Below are positions 36,501 through 51,448 of a DNA stretch of 64,000 nt, piece after piece. The position numbers were made by a program, and so were the translations under genes. The stretch spans positions 21,332,758 through 21,396,757 of the forward strand of contig CM072162.1 in assembly GCA_036850595.1 (NCBI GenBank). Direction: 5' to 3'. The notes under the pieces were generated by a model that was given only the letters and a program-made list of their open reading frames with translations, ran no database searches and was not told the DNA's origin. The DNA is from Rhyacichthys aspro (Eukaryota; Chordata; Actinopteri; Gobiiformes; Rhyacichthyidae). Each line of letters starts with the position of its first letter. The stretch's first letter is position 1.

Positions 36501-39500
36501 TTCAAATTCAACAAATTCCATCTAAGCCTGGCTCAGATCCTTCGAAAACCTGTTCAAATCCTCCTATAGCCTCTTCAAATCCATCAAAAACCTGTTCAAG
36601 TCCATCTAAATCCGCTGAAACGTTGTGTTACTATTGCTGTAAGCAGAGTGCACGGATAAGAACATTTCCCTAAAATCGATCTCTCTGAAGCTGCTCAGCG
36701 AAGTCTCTGACCTGAGTGAGTGCGGAGGTGTCCGGTCAGGGCGTCCCGCCGGCGACAGGCGTAGCTGCACAGGTGACACTTGAACGGTTTCTCTCCCGAA
36801 TGGAGTTTAATGTGACGCAGCAGGTTTCCTTTTTGAGTAAAAGACGCTCCGCACTGACTGCACTGGAACGGACGCTCACCTGAAGACGACACAGACACAC
36901 ACCTTACTGCACCGAGGTTTCAACAGGAACAAGACACAACAAAACAACACTGCTTTTTTATTTGTTTTGCTCAATTTTTAAGATGTAAATAAAAGTGTGA
37001 TTCTCTCTTGTGGTTCTGAACAGTGATGATGAGCTTGGCTAAAGAAATTTTGTCATAGCCTCATCTAAAAATAAATAAAACTTGATCAAATTGTTTATTT
37101 ATTTATGGTTTATTTGATAGGGATCTTCTTAAAGTAATCAAATGTACGTATCTGAAGGTTTATATCCAAGGCTAATTCGCAACATCTTAAAATTAAAGAT
37201 GGTTAAAATCCAACATAATTCTGTTCTAATGCAGCAAAAACCTGTTCACAACCAACTGAAACCTATCCACGTTAAAGTAAAAGCTTCTCAAATCCAGTAA
37301 AAACTTCAAATCCATGTGTTCAAATTGCTAAAAAACCTTCTACAATCGATCCAAAACTAGCTAAACTCTCTCTAAATCATGCAAAGACCACCTCAAATAC
37401 ATTTAAAACATATTTAAACCCAACAAAGCTTATTCGAAAACATCTTAACATGAAAACAGTCTCATTTCCAACTTAAGTCTGGCCAGTCCCAAGAGTATTG
37501 TTCCCACTTTTCCCCAAATTTTTATTATCTCCGTATAATGTAAGAAAAGGTTCCAGAATAAACTGACTGACTCCATCTCCATTTAAAACCTAGTCAAATC
37601 CATCTAAAACCTAGTCAAATCCATCTAAAACCTAGTCAAATCCATCTAAAACCTGCTCAAATCCATCTAAAACCAGCTATAACCTCTTCAAATTCATCAA
37701 AATCCATCTAAAGTTGGCTCAAATCCATCTAAAACCTGTTCAAATACATCTAATGCCTGTTTAAATGTAACTAAGAGCAGCAAATCCATCTCAAATCCGT
37801 TTGAATAACCATAACCTCTTCAAATTTTCCAAAAACTGTTTTAAATCCATCTAAGGCCTGCTCAGATCCATCTAAAACCTCTTCATATTCATATAAAACC
37901 TGCTCAAATCCACCTATAACCTCTTCAAAATGACCAAAAACTTGCTCAAAACCATCTATCAAATACATCTAATGACTGTTTAAATGTAATTAAGAGCAGC
38001 AAATCCATCACAAATCTGTTCAAATAACCATAACCTCTTAAAATTTTCCAAAAACTGGTTTAAATCCATCTAAGGCCTGCTCAGATCCATCTAAAACCTC
38101 TTCATATTCATGTAAAACCTGCTCAAATCCATCAAAAAACTGTTCAAATCCACTTAACCTTTTCAAAATGATCAAAAACTTGCTCAAAACCATCTAAGGC
38201 CTAGTACGATCTATGTAAACATGTTAAAATCCATCTCAGACCTGTTCAGATCCAAGTAAAACATGTTGAAATCCAACTAAAACCCGCTTTAATCCTTGTA
38301 AAACCCATTTAAATCCACCTATAACCTCTTCAAAATGATCAAAAACTTGCTCAAAACCATCTAAGGCCTAGTACGATCTATGTAAACATGTTGAAATCCA
38401 ACTCAGACCTGTTCAGATCCAAGTAAAACACATTGAAATCCAACTAAAACCTGCTTTAATCCACGTAAAACCCATTTAAATCCACCTATAACCTGCTCGT
38501 CCCACTGTCTCTCCTCAATCTCACCAGTGTAATGTATGCTATGTATCGGGGTCACTGCTCTACCATCGTCCCGAGCTCCAGAACAGTCTGACAGTGATCC
38601 CGGCTCGGTCCCGGCTCCGACAGGGAGGCTTCACGGCAGACTGACTGACTGCTGCTACCCCTGCCCCACCGCCGGCTGCCTCTGATCGAACAAGAGCCTT
38701 TCAGCGCCCGCCCGCCCGCCCGCCTGCCAGCTCCGTAATGCACCATTGCCTGGGTCAATTTGATCTGCGAATCTCATTTTTTCCTCTTCTTCGTCTCTAA
38801 AATAAGAGCGGCACATCACAATGCAAATTCAGCCTCATTTGAATAAAGCGGGGGGAGATACTTTGTGTTGAGAGCCAGTCTTCCTGATCAGCGCTCCTGG
38901 AATAAACCAATATCCAGTCTCTCTCCGAGTGTTGTGGCATTCTCCGAGAGCGCTTTAATACGGCTTTTTTTAAACAGCCCCCCATAAAATAAGAGTCACC
39001 AGTGAAGCAGCAAAAATATATAAAAGGGATATTCATTAAAAATGCATTTCGGGAGAGCAGAGACTCGCCACTGAATATTTTCTATTTAAAACGCAGGCAG
39101 TTCATTATATCTTTTATTGTAGTGTCTTTCGCATTTACATCGGTCTCCCTTTTCTCCATTTTGAGTTTCATTAGTTTCTGAGGCTTGACAGTTAAGTGCC
39201 TTTTTCAGAAGTGTTCCTCACCACTGGTTTGGCTTCATTACAAAAGAAATATCAATTTTGATTTTTGAAAAACTTTTAATAGCCAGATAATTGTCACTCG
39301 GCGGAGATCCCATTTAATTGCTGCAGATATCCTGTTTCGAAAGCGAGGTTGTGGCGTTGGACAAAGTTTTCTCTCTTCTTTTTTGAGAGTTTAGTGTTGT
39401 TTGTCGGGTGGTAATTTTAGATAAACAATAACAAATGATTATAGTCGTCTCAGAGACTATTTCACGCACCAAAGGAAGGTCTACAACACCGCAAAGCAAA

Positions 39501-42500
39501 AAGGCAACAGAATACTGCCTTTAATTTATAATCCTAGGAAGGTTTCATTGTTAAAGAGTAGTTTTTAATATTAAAACTAAGTAGGATTACACAAAAATGG
39601 CTGTTGCTTCAGGGGTTTAACACAACAAAACATTTAGTGATTCACAAGTTTAGTCTGGAATAGGTTTTACACTGGATGCCTCTCCCTTTAACCTGGTACA
39701 AAGGTGTGAACAAACCTGCAATTTCCCCAAAAAAAGGCCAATAAGCAATTCACAAATGAGACGCTTTCATCTAATGCTGCTCAAATCCATCAAAAACTGT
39801 TCGAATAACTATAACCTCTTCAAAAAGTGTTTTATCTTGATATATTTGTGAATATTCATTGGACTTGTATCACTATTATTTTATTTAAAGAGGTTTTTAG
39901 GAAGTGACGTTTGAAGTTTTCAACTCAAACCTAAAGCAAACAAAAGAACAAAACTCAAAATTGAATGGAATTATAAATGGTATTTATTAAAGAAGAGAGA
40001 GAGAGTCAATGCTGTAACAACTTTGAACAGAATAGAATTTAATGTAATGACCAGAGATTCTTCAATTTCAGAAGATGACTGTCTCTCTTTTAACTTTTAT
40101 ACAACGCAACACAACTTTTTACTTTAAAATATGGAAGCCTCATGGTTTCTTGTCATAAAATGAGACAACTAACCCCTCTTTCAGTGACATATTGCCCCAG
40201 GTTCTGCAGATACTGTGTAATTGTGAGCTGCAGGACACTCCAACAACTCCAAGAGAAACATACAGAATCTGTCACATCAACACAAATAAGGGAGGAACTA
40301 ATTAATGGACTTAACCAGGACTGATCTAGGAAGAACTGCAGAGAATCAGAGCTGAATTAGGACTAAGCAAAAGAACCATGGCCAGCACACAACACAGGGA
40401 TAAATCAAGTATTAACCAAAACTAAACTAGAACTAACCAGGACTGATCTTTTTGCACTGAACCAGGACTAAAACCAAGCATAAACTCTACTTTTCCAGCT
40501 CCTTTCTGCTGTGTTTGCTCATATATGTTGGACGGAGGAGCCACTACCTGTCCCTCAGTGAGAATGTTGTGAGTGCCGTTGCAGATGGCTTACCAGTGTG
40601 GCTTCGCTTGTGCACCATCAACACATTGGGGCCAATGCAAACTATCCCACAGATATCGCACTTGAGCTTCCCGTTGGGCAGACGGATACCGCCGGCCGCC
40701 GAGAAGGCCTTGGCTTCGGGGCTCTGCCGCGAGCCGTTCACTTTGGCCCCGGACGGATCGAGCACGCGCAAGTCCTCGGCACACTCCTCCTCCTCCTCCA
40801 CGCCATTCATGTCACAGGCCAGCCCACTGTCATCGTCAGCGCGAGCCTCAACTTTAATGTTACAGGCTGCAAAAGAGGCAGGCCACGGTTTAGAACACGA
40901 GCAGGAGATAAAGGAGTCTGTCAGTGTGAGATCAGATGTGTGCATGCTGTGGTTGTACTCACATGCAGCTGGGATGGTCTAGCTTTTATCAATGGAACTC
41001 TAATGTAGTTATCTTACCCTCTCTGACCTAACCACAGCAAACATGACTGTTTTAGAGCTGTTTTACTACGACACACACATGATGAACTGTGTAAACCAGG
41101 GGTGGGCAAACCTTTTGGCTCAAGGGCCACACTGGGTTTTAAAATCTAACAGACGGACCGGACCACTAAACTATTATTATTAAATAACTATTATTACTAG
41201 TATTAATTACATTAGAAAACCTGTACCATTTCTTGCACAGTTTCTTGGCAAATAAGACATAGCTACTGACTGGACTTCAATAATCTCAAATATCTCTGTC
41301 CACATTAAAAACTTGTGTGAATGGAAGTTTTCTGTTTGTAGATACGATGGTAGCTTTAGCAAAAGCACAAGGCATTTAAGGAAAATGGCCAAATATATGC
41401 TGTCTTTTATTAAATTATAAATACTTTGTAAATGCTTGGCGGGCCGCATCACACAGCTCAACGGGCCGCATGTGGCCCCCGGGCCTTAGTTTGCCCACCA
41501 CTGATGTAAACTATGGATGGAGAGTCAGGTGCATTACTTTTGGGACTGGGGTAAAGACTGAATAGATGACAAGGAGTAGGACTATTTCACAGCATCAACA
41601 TCAACAGGACACAACAAGAAATCTGAGAGATCACTTCACATTCTCTCTCACGTCTTGGGGATAATCTTCACACGATCACAATAAATACAAGAATGTCTTA
41701 ATATTTCCTTTATGTTTTTTGTTATTTGTTTTTTAGTGTAAATGCTGACTTCAGATTTGCCCCCAATAACAGTAAAGCCCAAAATCTTGTATTATTGGAG
41801 TTCAAAGCTAAACTAAATCTATTTAACCTCTATTCCTTATGTTTAACGTTCAAATTCTTTCACTGGAAAAGGTCTGAAGTCTTTTTTCTTTCACAGCAAA
41901 TCATCAGCCTTCATCTGTCCCTCTCCTCTTCATCGTCTTCTCTCTAACTACCCTCATGTCTCCTCCTCTACCTCCTCATTCTCTAATCGTCCTGCCTCCT
42001 TTCGACAGATTTATTCACTCAGTCTTCCTCTTTTTAACGTTATCTCTTAAACCTCGGACCTGAGCTGTCCGTCTGATGGACTCGTTCCTCATCCTATCCA
42101 TCCTTGTTCCCTTCAGAACCATTTCCACCAACAATTTATCTAAAACGGTGCAGGATTTGTGCAATAATTTCTTTCTCTGATTGGTTGAATGTCTATTTAA
42201 TTGCCTCCAGGAGCAGAGACCACACTAAACTGGTAAATAATTAGGACTGGACAGACTAAGATTAACATGCACTGACAGATCAATACATTTATCAACGGTT
42301 TCATGCAAAAACATGTATCTCTATGCCACAGAACTCTGAATTACACTTCATTATAGTGCTTTAAATTGATCATACACATAAGATACTCATGTTAACCACA
42401 TTGTACGATACTTTAGTGCTTTTTTCTATTATATTATGTCTGTTTTTCCAGTCTGCTTTCTCCAAACTGTCACATTCAACATCATTTTTTAATATTTCCA

Positions 42501-45500
42501 ACTGTTTTCTCATCTTCTCTTTGATAATGTGCAGGAGGATTGCATGTTTGCAGCTGAAAGATGATGAAACCAGCAGATCTTCTCACACCATTATCACACT
42601 TTGGTGAAAGAAATGATAAACAGGAAGTAGAGCGACAGGAAGCAGTGTGAAATATAGGGACGACTGCAGCGTCTCTGAGCAACACAACCACTTTTACCAG
42701 AGTTTGACAGACTCACTTCTTCCAATAACGCAGACAGTGAACGCAGCGTGTCATGTTGTGAGTTTAAGACATAGGCTTTAGATAAAACGTTCAAACTTAA
42801 GGCTTCTGTGATATTTTTTAGCCTGCACAGAAAAATATTTGAGTTCTATTTCAGATGTTAACACTGTGTAGCTATTAGGTATTATTGTGTGTATTGTATT
42901 TATGGGATAGCTACTTTCCTGACTGAGAACATTCTTGCTTTTTTGAAGGTTTGGGACACACATTGAGACCTGTTTCCAATGGATTTGTTCAAAGACAACA
43001 CTATGTCCCTCTAGGGCCACTGTAGAAAAGAGTTGCAGAAAAGTCAATAGGAGTCTGGAGTCTAAAATTTCAAAAAGTGCTGCCAAAGACGCACATATAA
43101 CTCAATATGTTTAATAAATAGATTCATGATAAATAAACTGTGGGTAAAAGACACAGCAAGAGTCTTTATCTATCATTTACTTTATTGTATTAGTTACTGT
43201 GGGTGACCATGTTTTTAAACCAAAAAAACGTCTCACTAGAGTTTTACCGTAAATCCAATGACAGTACATTAACAACTAATAAGAAAATGTCGACAGAAAT
43301 CAATGCAACTCCAGTAAATAAATTAAAAATGTGAACAGATTGCACTAGCATAAGCGCTAACATTTTTCAACAACTTTTAACTAACAACTTTTCGACCGTG
43401 TTTGATGGAAAATTCCCACTTTTACAAAGCCACGGTAACTCTGACTGACACAGTTTACACACAAATGAGTTTCAAGCACAATGCACTGCTTTGGCTTCAA
43501 GACTGGGTCAAAAATCAGGACATTGGGGACAGGAAGAGGACAAAATCAGGCTTAAAATCAGGACTGTCCCGGTTAAATCAGGAAGTATGGTTACTTTATG
43601 TGGTCTATGTTCAAATGCAAATAAAAAAAACATGGATTATTTATAAACATGAAGAAGCCTTTGCTCTACTTCAGGATTGGTTTATTTCCTAACGTTCACC
43701 ATCATAATTACATTACATCTTGCCTCATGATTGCCACAGAGTGTAACCTATGTGAATTTAAGCTTCCTCAAACTCATATCAGATAAGCTTTGTTCAAACT
43801 ACTCGTTCCCTCTTTTCCCAGCAGCGCGTTTGAGAAACATTTAAGAGAAATGGCCGATATCTCGCAAGTCCCAGAGCCACCGCCGGCCTGTGGTCAGCTC
43901 TGAGCCCGGTTTCCTCACGTCACGGCCCTGTTTGTACAACGAAGAGGAACAAGTGGAGTCGAGTGAACTGTTGGAATCTCTGGAAAAGGGGAAGCTTCAG
44001 AAACGGGGCCTGTCTAAAGTGAAATACCAAGAATTATGGAGAAGTGACAGAAAGGGAAGCACGGGAAAGGAATTGTAAAACAGGCTGTAACTGAAACCTG
44101 TTTGTCTCGGCTCTCGTTTTCACAAAGCACATGTCCCAATATGAGCAGGACAAAGATGAAAGGTCTTTTCTGATTAAAATGATAAATTTAAGATAAAGTC
44201 TGTCCTCTTTAGTCACATTATGTAGAAACTTTGCAGATAAGAGAAGTACCGTCCACGCAAAGGGAAGGAAAGGCATCATGTTTTATCAAATCTAAAACTA
44301 AATGGTGTAAAACTGGCTTAAAACATTGGCCCTGATCAGTATTTGTGGAACTGGATGTTTATTCTTGTAGATTATGCCTTAATACCAAGAACAGTCCAAT
44401 TTGCCAGCTTTCAAAGATTAAAGAATAAGTGCCCCAAAGCTGTAAAATCCAACTGTTCATCAAATATAAACCATTAAAATCCAGCTAAAGTCTAATAAAA
44501 TTCTCTTTTGAAAGCAGCATATTTTACAGCTGTTCGTGCCACATCTTCGACCAGAACCCGTGCTCTGAGGATGCATGTTATTTGTTGTTCTTCGAATCTC
44601 TAAAAAAAGAAAAAAGACTAGAATAAGAGCCAGATCCTGAAGGTATCAAGCTTTGCTCCAGTGGAACCTTCTTCCAAACTGAGTCCGGGATGCTTCTCTA
44701 ATCTCAAAATTAGACCTAAAACATTCCTTTTTTCCTCCACAAAACCCTGTATAGACTGATTAATCTTGTTTTTCATCTGTTAATTCATGATTTAACAAAA
44801 GGGGCAACAGCTTTTTTCACTTAATATATAAAATAATGACTTCAAAAATGTTGTTTACTTGAGTTATCTTTGATTAAATTAGTTTGATGATCTGAAACAT
44901 TAAACTGTGATAAATGTGCAAAAGAAATAAGAAATCACACTTTTTCATGGCACTATAAACAAACCAATTAAACTGCACTTGTCTCTTTGTCTTTTATCAT
45001 GTATTTTGTTGTTTGTTTTATTGACATTGTCGTTAAGGAAGTCTTGTGGTTTGTTTGCTGGGCTCTTGCCAATGATTTCCAACGTGGTGTTTACTGCAAA
45101 TGGCAAATAAATGAATATATCAGTGAATATATCAGTGATTGAAGTGTGAAGTGTGAAGTGAAGTGTCTATAAATAAAGGCTTTGTGTTCAGGTCGTCAGG
45201 TTATCAGCTTCACATCAGACAGAAGGGAACCACGAACGGCCGGCGGCAGCACACTTCTCATGGATTTGGGGAAGTTGTGACTAAATCGGGAGAAGGAACC
45301 AGGCGTTTGACTTTATGTGATGTTTGTCACGGTCACACATCCTGATTTGTTTTTGGGAAGCAAGTGTCAGATCACAAAGAAGACAAACAAAAAGGCTTGC
45401 AATAAAAATGAGGATATAACGCTTAGTGTCAAACATATTATACAGAGTTAAATATTGAGTTAAAGTCACGTGCAGATGTGGGCTAAGTACATTTATTTAA

Positions 45501-48500
45501 ATAGATTTACATGAATAAGTTGGCAATTATGTTAACTTTATGAGTAAATATAATTTCCCCTTGAGCACATTTGTAAAAGGCAGAGTGATTTCTTAGTCAG
45601 AGTATGAACTAATGATGATAAAGTATTAATAGGAACAGTAGTAGCAGCATTAGCAGCAGTTCTAGTCACAGTCTCTTCTGGGGTGCGTTCACACTCAATG
45701 TGTTTGGTTCAGTTAAAATTAACTCTGGTGACGCTGTTCGGTTTATTCCACTTCATTTGGAGAAGTGTGAATGCAGCCATGCGAACCCCAGTCTGCACCT
45801 ATCTATCTTCGCACCGAGACCCTTCGAAAAGGTGGACCTGGAACTGAACTCTGTTACCGTTCAACTGCAATGTAAACTCCACAAGGAACGGAGACGACGA
45901 ACCGGACCAAAAACAGTTAGAGTTTAGCAAAATGCAACAGTAAATTCACGTGAGTTGAGCAGAAAGAGACATTTCTGAGGCAAAAGCTGGAGCTAAAATG
46001 TATCATCGGTGTTTAGAGCAGGTTTATGTTATGTTTACAGGAAAAACTAACAGAAATAGCACATAAAGCACCACTGTAGGTATCAGATTGAGTCAATAAG
46101 AACATTTCCAGATACGCCAACAACAGTCAGCTTTATTAGTTTGAGCAGATATGATACCTACATGTTTATTGTTTTGACTCTGTTCATGTAAATCCAATCA
46201 GACTGAGTCCTGAGTCTCTGCAGAAAAGTTTACGTTGGTCCAGAGCTGAAAATACTACAGTGAACTCTACTGGAGCTGGAGCTAAATGAACTAAACCACA
46301 CGTGTCAAACTCAAGGCCCAGGGGCAAAATGTGGCCCTTTGCAATGTTTTATGTGGCCCTCCAATAAATTTAGAAGGTGATGTTTTTGTCACTAGGTTTT
46401 ATAGGATAAGCCAGTTTTTGCTACAAAGATAAATAAAACCTGTTAAAATCCAATAAAACTCGTTCAAATCCAACTAAAACCTGGTTACAATCCAAATAAA
46501 ACCTTTTCAAATCCAACTAAAACCTGTTCAAATCCATTAAAACCTGTGAAATCCTACTGAAAACCTGTTAAAATCCAACAAAACTCATTCAAATCCAACA
46601 AAACCTTTTCAAATCCAACTAAATCCTGTTCAAATTCAACTAAAAGGGAAAAAAAAAATGTTAAAGATAACTTTTGTAAGATTCAAAAAAAAAAATTAAG
46701 CCCCTCACTACTTTGAGTTTGACACCAATGAACTAAAGGGATTGATTTCTGGACTTTTTACTAATTTACTAACTGCATACATATTACGGACTGTATAATT
46801 GTGCATCGACAAAGTGCAGTGATATCAAGGATGGCCCCTAGATACTAAAAAATACTGTCTAAAAGGAATAACTTTGAGTTTTCCTCAAAGAAAACTCCTG
46901 AATGACCAATTTTACGCAAAGTAAAAATGAAACCATAGATTTACTAACCTGTTGCATAAGTATAAAGCACATTTTGGAGCAAAAAAGTCTGCATTTACTT
47001 AAGGATAAAGGATGTTGTTTAGACATTATTGGCTTCATGAACAAAACAAAGCCAGTCCAATAAATCAAAGGTTGGGATTTTCATTTTGATCACAACTAAC
47101 ATTATTTTAATCAATACTTTTACTTGAGTAGAGCTTCTGTCACTAGACCTTTGCCTGAGAGAAACTCTGGTGGAAACAGAGGGAGCCTGACTCTGGTTCC
47201 TGTTCTGAGCTGCTCTCGCTGCCTGAAAATAACCCAGTGGAACCACATGTGTTAAAACCGCAGCAGCAACACGCTCCACGACACTTATAGGAACACCAAA
47301 AACAGAACGCTTTCCCCTCCCTCACAAACAGAGAAACTGTGTGTGTTTTAAAACACAAGACGCCTCGATGTTTTCGGGAACTACAGACAGACACATGTTT
47401 CTGAAACGGCTCCATCTGATTCAGCGAAAGTGAAAGTTGAGTGAAAAGAGTCTATTTAATGTTAATGAAATATGGGAAATAGAGTTTTCTAATTTGGTTA
47501 AAATGTCCAAAGTCCAGCTCAGGGGCAAATTTACAACCTGGCTTTGCCCCTAAATGTATCATGGCCTCACGGTGGATACAATATAATCAATAAATGACCC
47601 ACGAAGAACACGTCATTCTAGTTTGTGACTGAAAATGCAAAACAATTACTGCTTTAATCAGCAACAACGGTCGAGCAGACTTAGCTTATTGTAAAGATAC
47701 AACATTTTGATGGTTTTTTGAAAGGTCTGGGTCAAATAGCTAAAGGTACGAGCTTCCAATTAGAACAAAATGGAGCAGTGGCACAGACTAAAGGCTTTTT
47801 AAACAAACCTGGGAAGAGTATTTCTTTTTATTTCACGCAAAAGATGGTTGTGTTTGCATTTCCACAAAAAAGTTTGGGCTTCTCGGTCTAAATCATCGAC
47901 ACATGAAGCGTTAGTGATGCTATTTTTATGGATAGAACTGGTTACGGAAAAGAAAAAAGAGCAGGAAATTAAGTGATAGAACAGTCTGCAAAATATAAAA
48001 AGACAACTTAATTCAAATCCATTTAAATGCAACTTCTCTTGAAACCTAAGACTTCCTTCAGACCAAACAGGAAATGCATCAGTGTCTGAACTTAATGACC
48101 TCAAGAGAACATTTTCCTTAGTGCAAGTAAACAAACAATACATTCACTTATATTCAAACATCATATATAACTTTAATCGTAATAATTCCCTTCCTTTTGA
48201 AATAAATCCTCTGGTTGCAGCTTGAGGATGATCCATGTTGTTTATTATGACATCCATCCTGCTGTTTCCCAAAATGAACGCACAAACACGTCTATTACCT
48301 TTGTGTTTTATTACATTTTACTAACTTTTACTTTGAAAATACAGTTATGTTGCAGCTGGAGCCTCAAATTTTACTGTTTTGAGCCATCATTTTTATTTTT
48401 TATTTTATGTTTTAACTACACCCACTTTTATGATTAAAAAATACATCGATGTAGAGACAAAAGGAAGAAAAGAAGTTGAAACTAGTGGATGCATCAACAT

Positions 48501-51403
48501 TAAAAACCGCTGAGTGTCTTTGTGACAGGAAACAACCTGGTTTTGAGGTTTTAGTGTTTTCGATACTTTGAGGTCCCCTGTCCCACATTAGCCCCCTGCC
48601 CCCTCCTCGTTTACCCTCGACCGACTGAAACTGAGCAGCACATGATCCTGGAGGTAATTTTAACCCGGTCAGTTTCTTTTTCTTTTTTTTACTTAAAGGT
48701 AGTGATGCGTTCAATCGTGAGGCTCACACTTCCCTTGTTTTTGGGCCATGACTTTCTCTAAATGTAGACACTATTTATTATTATTATTATTATGTATTGA
48801 TCCTGAAATGTGTTAAAATATAGTCACAAATATGAAAAATGACCTTAAAGTGTCTTCTCAACTTGAAATGTGAGCAATAACTCGACTAAAAGAAGCAGGT
48901 TTGAACTCTTTGACACCTTCTTTTTTGAGAAACCTGCGTGAGTTATGATTATTGTGTTTATTGGCTGTTGTTTTTAGAAATGATTGGATCAAAATCAATA
49001 CAAATCCGTAGATCATTTTCACACCTGAAGCCTGAAACCAGGGTCCAGACTAACGTTGATGATTTTGTTGCATTGTGTTAGTTTAGGTTTGTTTTGGGGA
49101 CTTTTTAAACACGTCTCTTTATAACAAACGCACTAAAGGACTTATGCAACTGGGCTGAGTGTGTTGTAACTTCGTTTTAAAAGAGAAAAATGAATAAGCA
49201 GCGTGTTCGGAAGCCACATTACTCTTCTTAGAATTATTTTATTTACTTAAAGAAGTCACCACTAACAACTCCAAATGTTCAGGACAAACACAGTGAAGCA
49301 TGCTTTTAATGTGTCTTTTCTCTCTGTAAAGCACTATGAATTATACCTCGTGTAAAAAAGTGCTATTATATATTCTTACATTGACTTCAACACTTGTTTT
49401 AATTTCCCAGATGCAGCTGGTTATAGAGAAACAGCCTCCGTTTGAGTCAAAATGAACATCCACAGGAGCAGACATAGTTAGAGTAATGTATAAAGTATAA
49501 AAATATATATTATCAAAGCCCTAATCATATCTGTGCATCTCAGTTTGTCATATTTTTAGTCATATTTCTGCAGAAAAACAAATTACTGCACAGTTTAATC
49601 AATCTAACATTAACTGCATGAGATGTGAAAGCCCCATTAGGAAAATACTTTAGCCATAACTAAATGTTTTCTGTTAAACCTGTAATAAAAACCACAATCA
49701 TGTCACTGCAGCGGTAACTCTTCTCTCCTTCAAAATAAAAGCACTGTGACCTGAATGACGACAGATGGAGCTAAATACACACAACTCTATGGCTGCTTCT
49801 TTAAAAATAAAAGCACCTGAATGATAATAAATATTAAAATCAGTGTAGTTTATCACAATTGAGCATAAGAAGAAATTAACTTTTTTATTTTGAAGCCTGA
49901 GGAAGCGCTCACTTTTATGTCTATTGGCTGGTTCTATAAAAATAATAATGTGTATAATGAATAATGAATGAAGGAATTCAAAGATGCTCTTGTTTGTAAT
50001 AAGTTCATTTAAATCCTGCAGCAGTTCATATTTCAGTTCATGTTTTTGGTTTTTTTTTTCCAGTGAGAGTCTGTGCAGGTGTTTGACTCGCTCCTCGTCT
50101 TAAAGCAAGCTCTTCTTAGGAAACTCTCACTTTTATTTATTCATTTTTTTTGACTGAGAGCTGCTAATCTTCAGTGTTATCTGGATCAGTGGAAAAACAA
50201 GATAGTGACTGGTTTTAAAGCTCATTTATTTCAAACATATGGCTCTGAAAGTCGTCTTATAAACAAAAACTATTGATTATACTCAATCTTTATTATATTT
50301 ACTATTAGTCAATTGCATCTTTCTTTTAAAATAGTTGCAAAATCCTTGTTTTCACCTTGAATCAGAATGAAAAAGCATTATTTTAGGAGTTTCTTCTCCC
50401 TTCTTTCTCCAAAATTGTGCATTACAGACGAACAGTGGCACCCTTTTTAGATAGAATTGGTGAGTTGTGGCTCTTATTTAAAGAAATAGTCCAGGATTTT
50501 GTAAAAAGGGGGTCTTTGAGATACTTATTCCCTTCAGTAGGAGCCTAACCTCACCCTAATCTTGGCCAGAGGAAAGAATTAACAAAATAAAACTACAGAA
50601 ATGATGTGTATTAGAAGGGATTTAATTGATGTCTTTGTCTTTTATGACTCTCTTTTAGCAAAATATGTTGTTCAATTGAGACAAATGTTTATTTATTTCT
50701 TTGTATAAAGCACAGTCTACCTGCACAGACTCTGGATCAGTTTAAAAAAGCTACTAAAAAAGGATTTATTCTCACTGAACTCAAGACTTTGGCTTTTTAT
50801 TGTGGAAGAACTGTTTATTTTATTGTATTTCAAGCTGTAAAATGTATAAAAATGACACACAGCAGTATTTATTTCCTGTTTAAAGTTTAGTAGTAATCTG
50901 TTTGGTGAAAACACTCGTCATGTGATAAGTCTTGAGTTTATTTCCTCGACAGATGTTGGTCCTCTCCCAGGCCCCATCCTTCTTTCACCACGATATTCCC
51001 TGGCTCGATGTTCACAAACTCGAATCAAGGCCACATTAGTGATTCCTTAAGATTGGGCTCATTACTGACAAGCCATGGATCACAGCGCTGCTTTTTACCT
51101 TTTTCTGCCAATGACCTAAATGCATCAGACTCGAGCTGAAGAGGTTTGGAGTCACAAACACCTCCCACTGGAAACAAACGCCATGTTACGCTTTAATAAA
51201 CACACGCAATCTGCTTTTGATAGTGATCTTTGAGTATTTTTCTGCTGCTTTTGGAGTGAATTAGCTTGGTTTCAATTAATATAACCCACTTTTTAGTAAA
51301 TAAGTAAGCAGATTTGATAATTATGGTTAAAAGTCGTTAGAATGCATGGTTTCAAATCCATTTAAATCAATTAATTTTTACACAAAACATTTCATTTTTT
51401 AAA

Positions 51404-51448
<45 letters not shown>

